Source: Flavobacteriales bacterium UBA3431
Lineage (GTDB): Bacteria; Bacteroidota; Bacteroidia; Flavobacteriales; Schleiferiaceae
Assembly (NCBI GenBank): GCA_002381225.1
Contig: DFSS01000041.1
Span: 1-10,172, forward strand
Length of the DNA: 10,172 nucleotides
Direction of reading: 5' to 3'
This document shows positions 6,223 through 10,172 of the stretch, piece by piece (the first letter of the stretch is position 1; the number at the start of each line of letters is the position of its first letter). The notes beneath the pieces were generated by a model, which saw only the letters and a program-made list of their open reading frames with translations, was not told where the DNA came from and searched no databases. The position numbers were made by a program, and so were the translations under genes.

Positions 6223-6861
6223 ATGGCAACAAAAATCCGCCTACAACGCCACGGCCGCAAGGGTCGTCCCATCTTCACGATCGTCGCAGCCGACGCACGC
6301 GCCAAGCGCGATGGTAAGTACATCGAGAACATAGGTCAGTACAACCCCAATACCAACCCCGCCACCATCGATCTCGATTTCGATCGTGCATTGGATTGGA
6401 TCATGAAAGGCGCCGAACCCACCAATACGGCCCGCGCCATCCTTAAATACAAGGGCGTCATGATGAAGAAGCACCTCCTTTTGGGTGTGCAGAAAGGCGC
6501 TTTGACCGCTGAGCAAGCCGAGGCGCGTTTTGAGGCATGGTCTGCGGACAAGTCAGGCCGCATCGATGCGAAAATTGAAAACTTGAACACTTCTGCGAAG
6601 ACCGCGAAAGAAGAGCGCCTCAAAGCAGAGGCCGCTGTGAAGGAAGCACGTGCTGCCGCCATTGCTGCGAAGAATGCTCCTGAGCCCGTCGCGGAGGAGG
6701 TTGTAGAAGAAGTTGTGGCGGAAGAAGCTCCTGCTGACGAAACGGCCACTGAAGAAGTTGTAGCGGAAGAAGCTCCTGCTACCGAAGCGGCTACGGAAGA
6801 AGTAGCAGTGGACGAAGCCCCGGCTACCGAAGAGGCTTCTGAGGAAGCTACGGCAGAATAA
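6223..6861 (+). CDS. rpsP: 30S ribosomal protein S16 with long acidic C-terminal tail
   Basis: The first ~80 residues are a standard S16 (MATKIRLQRHGRKGRPIFTI, IENIGQYNPNT, KYKGVMMKKHLLLGV), a small-subunit assembly protein that binds 16S rRNA. S16 is normally about 80-90 residues; this one is 212. Residues about 85-155 form a charged, Ala/Lys/Glu-rich helical extension (ALTAEQAEARFEAW, then KTAKEERLKAEAAVKEARAA), probably a coiled coil. Residues 163-207 are three copies of a 15-residue acidic repeat (EVVAEEAPADETATE and variants), ending in EATAE. Bacteroidota S16 proteins often carry extensions; the role of this tail is unknown to me. Start is ATG at 6223. It is followed after 7 bases by rimM, the usual bacterial gene order. 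Confidence 0.95.
   Translation: MATKIRLQRHGRKGRPIFTIVAADARAKRDGKYIENIGQYNPNTNPATIDLDFDRALDWIMKGAEPTNTARAILKYKGVMMKKHLLLGVQKGALTAEQAEARFEAWSADKSGRIDAKIENLNTSAKTAKEERLKAEAAVKEARAAAIAAKNAPEPVAEEVVEEVVAEEAPADETATEEVVAEEAPATEAATEEVAVDEAPATEEASEEATAE
6709..6843 (+). repeat. Three tandem 45-bp repeats in the rpsP tail
   Basis: Three consecutive in-frame 45-base units (6709-6753, 6754-6798, 6799-6843) encode EVVAEEAPADETATE, EVVAEEAPATEAATE and EVAVDEAPATEEASE. The first two are nearly identical at the DNA level and the third is more diverged, so the array looks like a duplication followed by drift. Confidence 0.85.
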
Positions 6862-6868
6862 TCGATTG

Positions 6869-7387
6869 ATGGAGGGGTATTTCCAACTCGGATTCCTCCG
6901 GAAAAAACACGGATACAAGGGAGAAGTAATTCTCCATATCGAATCAGATCATCCAGCACGCTATGCGTCGCTGGATGTTCTTTTTTTGGAAGAATCCGGA
7001 GCCCCTATCCCCTACTTTATTTCAAGCATTCGAAGCCACATCACCGCCGAATTCATCGTTCGTCTTGAGGATGTCGTGGAGGAAGCACAGGTGGATGCCG
7101 TCGTCGGCCGCACGGTCTATTTGCCTGACGACGCCTTGCCCGAGCTCGATGACGATCAATATTACTACCACGAAATCATTGGCTACACGGCCAGCGATCC
7201 GGCCATTGAAGGCCAACTAATGGTGGAGGAAGTGATGGATAGGCCGGGGCAACCCCTCTTGGTTCTCCGGCATCCAAGTAAAGAGGATCTGATTTTAATC
7301 CCTTTGGTTGAGGCCTTTGTTTTGGAGGTCAACAAGGCCGAAAAGCATATTCGCCTCGAGGCTCCCCCCGAACTTTACACGCTTTAA
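6869..7387 (+). CDS. rimM: Ribosome maturation factor RimM
   Basis: A 172-residue cytosolic protein needed for late processing of the 16S rRNA 3' domain; it binds S19 in the 30S head. The N-terminal RimM domain (about 1-85) starts with YFQLGFLRKKHGYKGEV, the family signature. The C-terminal PRC-barrel domain (about 94-170) begins with DQYYYHEIIGY and contains LLVLRHPSKEDLILIPLVEAFV. Length is normal for the family. The ATG at 6869 is preferred; an adjacent in-frame TTG at 6866 would add one residue. The gene starts 7 bases after rpsP and surely shares its transcript. It converges with the saccharopine dehydrogenase gene with 6 bases between stop codons. Confidence 0.95.
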   Translation: MEGYFQLGFLRKKHGYKGEVILHIESDHPARYASLDVLFLEESGAPIPYFISSIRSHITAEFIVRLEDVVEEAQVDAVVGRTVYLPDDALPELDDDQYYYHEIIGYTASDPAIEGQLMVEEVMDRPGQPLLVLRHPSKEDLILIPLVEAFVLEVNKAEKHIRLEAPPELYTL

Positions 7388-7389
7388 TC

Positions 7390-7412
7390 GCGCTCAAACC
7401 TCGCTGAGGCGC
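7390..7412. terminator. Possible shared stem-loop at the convergent 3' ends
   Basis: GCGCTCA (7390-7396) can pair with TGAGGCGC (7405-7412, one bulged G) around an 8-base loop. It lies at the junction of the convergent rimM and saccharopine dehydrogenase genes and overlaps the stop codon of the latter. There is no clear T-tract on either side, so intrinsic termination is doubtful. Confidence 0.25.
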
Positions 7413-8731
7413 TCATCAAAGCGAATGCCCCACTCCGCCAATTCAGCGAGAATCGGCGCATACACTTCTTTCCGCATAGGCAGGAGCACGCCCCGTTCTT
7501 GGATCAGGCCGAGGGTCACAAGGCGGGTTGCCATGGCCACTGGCAATCCAACCGTGAAGGCCATCGCCGTATTTTGGGCTGACTTTCCTTTGCACACCAT
7601 GGAGGACTCCAAACGGAATTTTTGACCTTGGAGGGTATAATAAATGCGGTGCCACATGACCAGCATGTCGGTATCCGCCGAAGTCATGGTCCACTTTTTC
7701 TCCAAAATATGCTGGAGTACCTGGGCCGGGGTACCTGACGAAAGACCCACGGGCTCCTCAGCGAAAAGCCCCAACCATTCAAACATCTCCATCAGCTCCG
7801 AATCTTGCGGAATCTGTAGGTAATGCATCAGCTTAAGTTCGACACTATCCGATATATGGTAGGCCAGGAAACTGTTGATAAAGCTGCGGTGGGTCATCCG
7901 TGCCACGCCTTCCATACGGTAGCTATCATCGGTCGCTCCGAGTTGGACAAAAACATCCCAGGCACGGCAAAATCCAGGGCGACGCAGGGTTCCCCGATAC
8001 ATCGTGGGGATGCCGTCTAACCCGTACTCCGAGATGTACTTCAGGGAATCGCGGTTGGCATACCCTTCAAATCGTCCGTAGCCAGGAATAGTGAGAAATT
8101 CGGTGCGACGGAAGAGCTTGTGGTAGGGAATGAACTTGTATAGGCCCTCTTGAATGAATTTGACTGCTCCCCCTGCTCCCGCCATCACCACGTTGCGCGG
8201 GTTCCAGGTGAACTTGTATTGCCAAGGATTGCTAGGACTTTCAGGCGCTAGAATTCCACCACAAAAACTCTCATAGGAAGTGATTTCCCCTCCTTTTTGG
8301 CGAATCTTCTCCAAAATTTCCATCGTCGACATGTGGTCAATCCCTGGATCGACCCCACATTCATTGAGGAAAATCAAGCCTTTTTCGCGCGCCTGCGAAT
8401 CGAGTGCCTTCATTTCTTCGCTCGCGTAGGATGCCGTAACGAGGTGTTTTCCCATCCGAAGGCATGTACGCGCCACATCCGGATGCATCATCGCCGGGAG
8501 CATGGAGACGACAACATCCGCCTGGTCAATCCACGAATTTCGAATAGACTCTTGGGATAAATCCGCGGTGTGGGCCTCTACGGCAGGGTATGGCGCACAT
8601 TTGGCCTGCAAGGTTTCGGCATCTTGGTCCACCACATGGAGGTGCCATTGCGCGGCATCGGAATGGGTGGCGAGGTATTCAATGAGGGCGGATGTGCTGC
8701 GACCAGCACCTAGGACAACGATGGATTTCAC
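7394..8731 (-). CDS. Saccharopine dehydrogenase family protein (lysine metabolism)
   Basis: A 445-residue cytosolic NAD(P)-dependent oxidoreductase. The Rossmann domain starts at residue 3 with IVVLGAGRSTSALIEYL (dinucleotide loop G8-A-G10) and contains DVVVSMLPAMMHPDVARTC (72-90) and GKHLVTASY (94-102). The catalytic domain begins with FLNECGVDPGIDHM (121-134), a mark of the saccharopine dehydrogenase domain of LYS9/AASS, and distinguishes it from carboxynorspermidine dehydrogenases as I recall them. The expected reaction interconverts saccharopine with glutamate and alpha-aminoadipate semialdehyde. No lysine-ketoglutarate reductase is adjacent, so the direction and partner are unknown; lysine degradation is the likelier role in bacteria. 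The start is a GTG at 8731, placing the Rossmann strand directly at the N-terminus; no in-frame ATG is present upstream. It is divergent from pckA. Confidence 0.88.
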   Translation of the reverse strand: MKSIVVLGAGRSTSALIEYLATHSDAAQWHLHVVDQDAETLQAKCAPYPAVEAHTADLSQESIRNSWIDQADVVVSMLPAMMHPDVARTCLRMGKHLVTASYASEEMKALDSQAREKGLIFLNECGVDPGIDHMSTMEILEKIRQKGGEITSYESFCGGILAPESPSNPWQYKFTWNPRNVVMAGAGGAVKFIQEGLYKFIPYHKLFRRTEFLTIPGYGRFEGYANRDSLKYISEYGLDGIPTMYRGTLRRPGFCRAWDVFVQLGATDDSYRMEGVARMTHRSFINSFLAYHISDSVELKLMHYLQIPQDSELMEMFEWLGLFAEEPVGLSSGTPAQVLQHILEKKWTMTSADTDMLVMWHRIYYTLQGQKFRLESSMVCKGKSAQNTAMAFTVGLPVAMATRLVTLGLIQERGVLLPMRKEVYAPILAELAEWGIRFDERLSEV

Positions 8732-8775
8732 TGAAAGGGTGTTGAAAACTGATTGGTTTTAGAGACTTTCGGGGA

Positions 8776-8783
8776 CGAAGGTA
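8776..8783 (-). promoter_or_regulatory. Possible -7 box for the saccharopine dehydrogenase gene
   Basis: On the minus strand TACCTTCG differs from TAnnTTTG at one base and lies 44 bases ahead of the GTG start at 8731. It sits 3 bases from the pckA -7 box on the other strand. Confidence 0.35.
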
Positions 8784-8786
8784 AAT

Positions 8787-8794
8787 TACATTTG
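8787..8794 (+). promoter_or_regulatory. Promoter -7 box for pckA
   Basis: TACATTTG is an exact match to the Bacteroidota TAnnTTTG box, 23 bases before the pckA ATG at 8818. A TTG at the usual -33 distance is not present. A short palindrome GTAAATTAC (8781-8789) overlaps its left edge. Confidence 0.5.
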
Positions 8795-8817
8795 CTCTAA
8801 CCCTTGATTGAATTCGC

Positions 8818-10172
8818 ATGTATACCCCAACCTCTGGGAGTCCATCCACTGTTTCGTGGATTTCGGCCCTTGGCTTGCGGGAGGCCTCCGTGGTCTACCA
8901 AGCCCCCCCTGAATTTCTAACGCAAGAAGCCTTGCGTCTCCAGCGCGCGCAATTGACCGCCGACGGCGTGTTAAGCATCGCTACGGGCGCCTTTACGGGC
9001 CGCTCTCCGGAAGATCGCTTCATTGTCAAAGATGCCTTAACCGCCGACCGCGTTTGGTGGGGAAAAGTGAATAAGCCCTTTGACGAGGCCACATTTAAGG
9101 CGCTTAAAAAGAAAGTACTCGCCTATTTGGACGGCAGAAAGCTCTATGTCCGCGACGCAAAAGCCGGGGCCCATCCCCAATTGAGCCTGCCCATTCGGGT
9201 TATCAATCAGTATCCAGAGCACAATCAGTTTGCGTTCAATATGTTTATTGAGCCCAGCTCGGAAGAGCTGGCGAATTTTGAACCTGAGTGGACCATTTTG
9301 CACGCCCCAGACTTTCATGCTGATCCCGCCGTGGACGGAACGCGCCAGCCCAATTTCGCCATCCTAAGTTTTGCCGAGAAGACGATCCTTATTGGCGGTA
9401 CGGGGTACACAGGGGAGATTAAAAAAGGCATTTTCTCTGCACTCAACTTTCTCTACCCAGAATTCCATGACACCTTCCCCATGCACTGTTCGGCCAATTT
9501 GGGCGACAACGGGGATACGGCCCTATTCTTTGGACTCAGTGGCACCGGAAAGACCACCTTATCGGCAGATCCCCACCGCCTGCTCATTGGAGACGACGAG
9601 CACGGCTGGACGGCCGACGGCACCGTCTTCAACTTTGAAGGCGGTTGCTACGCCAAAGTCATTGACCTCTCTCAAGAGAAAGAACCGGACATTTGGAACG
9701 CGATCAAGCCTGGGGCTATTTTGGAAAATATTGTCATGAGCGACGCCGGCGTGCCCGACTACGCAGACAAAACCATTACCGAGAACACTCGGGTGTCCTA
9801 CCCCATCGAGCACATCACCCATGTCGCCCCCGGGCTGCGTGGGCCAGCTCCGAAAAATGTGTTCTTTTTGACCTGCGATGCCTACGGGGTCCTTCCTCCA
9901 CTCTCAAAGTTGGGGCCCGAGCAAGCCGCCTACCATTTTATTTCCGGATACACGGCCAAAGTAGCCGGGACGGAGGCCGGCGTCACTGAACCCAAAGCAG
10001 TGTTTTCCGCTTGTTTTGGGGCTCCGTTCATGCCCTTGCATCCCAGTGACTACGCCTCCATGCTGATGAAACGCATGCAGCAGGGAGACCTCCATGTCTG
10101 GCTCGTGAACACGGGCTGGGTAGGCGGCGGCTATGGTGTCGGCTCCCGAATTAAACTCCGCTACACTCGCGC
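8818..10172 (+). CDS. pckA: Phosphoenolpyruvate carboxykinase (ATP), 3'-truncated by window edge
   Basis: The first 451 codons of an enzyme normally about 530-540 residues long; the frame is open to the right edge, so only the C-terminal ~85 residues are missing. It converts oxaloacetate and ATP to PEP, CO2 and ADP, the entry step of gluconeogenesis, in the cytosol. Visible active-site parts, by correspondence with the E. coli enzyme: the oxaloacetate-binding arginine R62 in TGRSPEDRF; Y197 and K202/K203 in GYTGEIKKG; H223 in MHCSAN; the P-loop GLSGTGKTT (239-247) with K245; the kinase-2 metal-binding D259/D260 in GDDEHGW; and the late segment GYTAKVAGTEAGVTEP followed by FSACFGAPF. The N-terminal ~12 residues are short and low in complexity, but the ATG at 8818 fits the promoter spacing. 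The gene is divergent from the saccharopine dehydrogenase gene. Confidence 0.96.
   Translation, partial: MYTPTSGSPSTVSWISALGLREASVVYQAPPEFLTQEALRLQRAQLTADGVLSIATGAFTGRSPEDRFIVKDALTADRVWWGKVNKPFDEATFKALKKKVLAYLDGRKLYVRDAKAGAHPQLSLPIRVINQYPEHNQFAFNMFIEPSSEELANFEPEWTILHAPDFHADPAVDGTRQPNFAILSFAEKTILIGGTGYTGEIKKGIFSALNFLYPEFHDTFPMHCSANLGDNGDTALFFGLSGTGKTTLSADPHRLLIGDDEHGWTADGTVFNFEGGCYAKVIDLSQEKEPDIWNAIKPGAILENIVMSDAGVPDYADKTITENTRVSYPIEHITHVAPGLRGPAPKNVFFLTCDAYGVLPPLSKLGPEQAAYHFISGYTAKVAGTEAGVTEPKAVFSACFGAPFMPLHPSDYASMLMKRMQQGDLHVWLVNTGWVGGGYGVGSRIKLRYTR

Noticed and set aside
6336..6959. Long minus-strand open frame (207 codons, Ser/Ala-rich) opposite rpsP
   Set aside because: It is the mirror of the Glu/Ala-rich rpsP tail; its composition follows from the sense codons and it overlaps two well-supported genes.
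1..10172. Mobile element, defence island, CRISPR or novel multi-gene system
   Set aside because: No transposase, integrase, direct-repeat array, tRNA or unfamiliar gene cluster is visible; every gene belongs to a recognisable family.

Overview
This window reads as an ordinary chromosomal stretch from a member of the Bacteroidota, probably a flavobacterial-type marine or aquatic lineage with fairly balanced to slightly GC-rich DNA. The evidence is the Bacteroidota-type -7 promoter box (TAnnTTTG) ahead of several genes, a large cysteine-rich secreted protein that opens with the SHxxGGEIT signature seen in gliding-motility-associated/T9SS-type surface proteins, the Bacteroidota form of the CBS-domain cysteine/cystathionine synthase, and a 30S protein S16 with a long acidic tail. 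The lineage is inferred from these protein and promoter features only; there is no rRNA or tRNA in the window.

Layout from left to right. Minus strand: a large secreted protein (its C-terminal part lies beyond the left edge), an acyl-CoA dehydrogenase, and a left-handed beta-helix sugar N-acetyltransferase of the WbpD/WlbB type. Plus strand, divergent from these: a secreted S1/P1-type zinc nuclease, an Rrf2-family regulator that starts 3 bases after the nuclease stop, and a PLP-dependent cystathionine beta-synthase/cysteine synthase with two CBS domains and its own promoter. Then rpsP (S16) and rimM (16S maturation factor), the usual ribosomal pair. These converge with a minus-strand saccharopine dehydrogenase, which is divergent from a plus-strand ATP-type PEP carboxykinase (pckA) cut by the right edge.

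The genes are mostly independent housekeeping or metabolic units: fatty-acyl or branched acyl-CoA oxidation, surface glycan precursor modification, nucleic-acid scavenging, sulfur amino-acid metabolism with a probable Fe-S regulator beside it, ribosome assembly, lysine metabolism and gluconeogenesis. Two links look real: rpsP-rimM (a conserved operon) and nuclease-Rrf2-synthase (tight spacing; the regulator is a plausible controller of the synthase).

I found no mobile element, CRISPR array, tRNA, rRNA or defence system. The points most worth a second look are small regulatory patterns: a 20-bp inverted repeat over the promoter of the secreted protein, a dyad plus repeated heptamers at the synthase promoter, near-leaderless transcription of that synthase, and a recent-looking 15-residue repeat in the S16 tail. 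Four of the ten genes appear to start with GTG or TTG.
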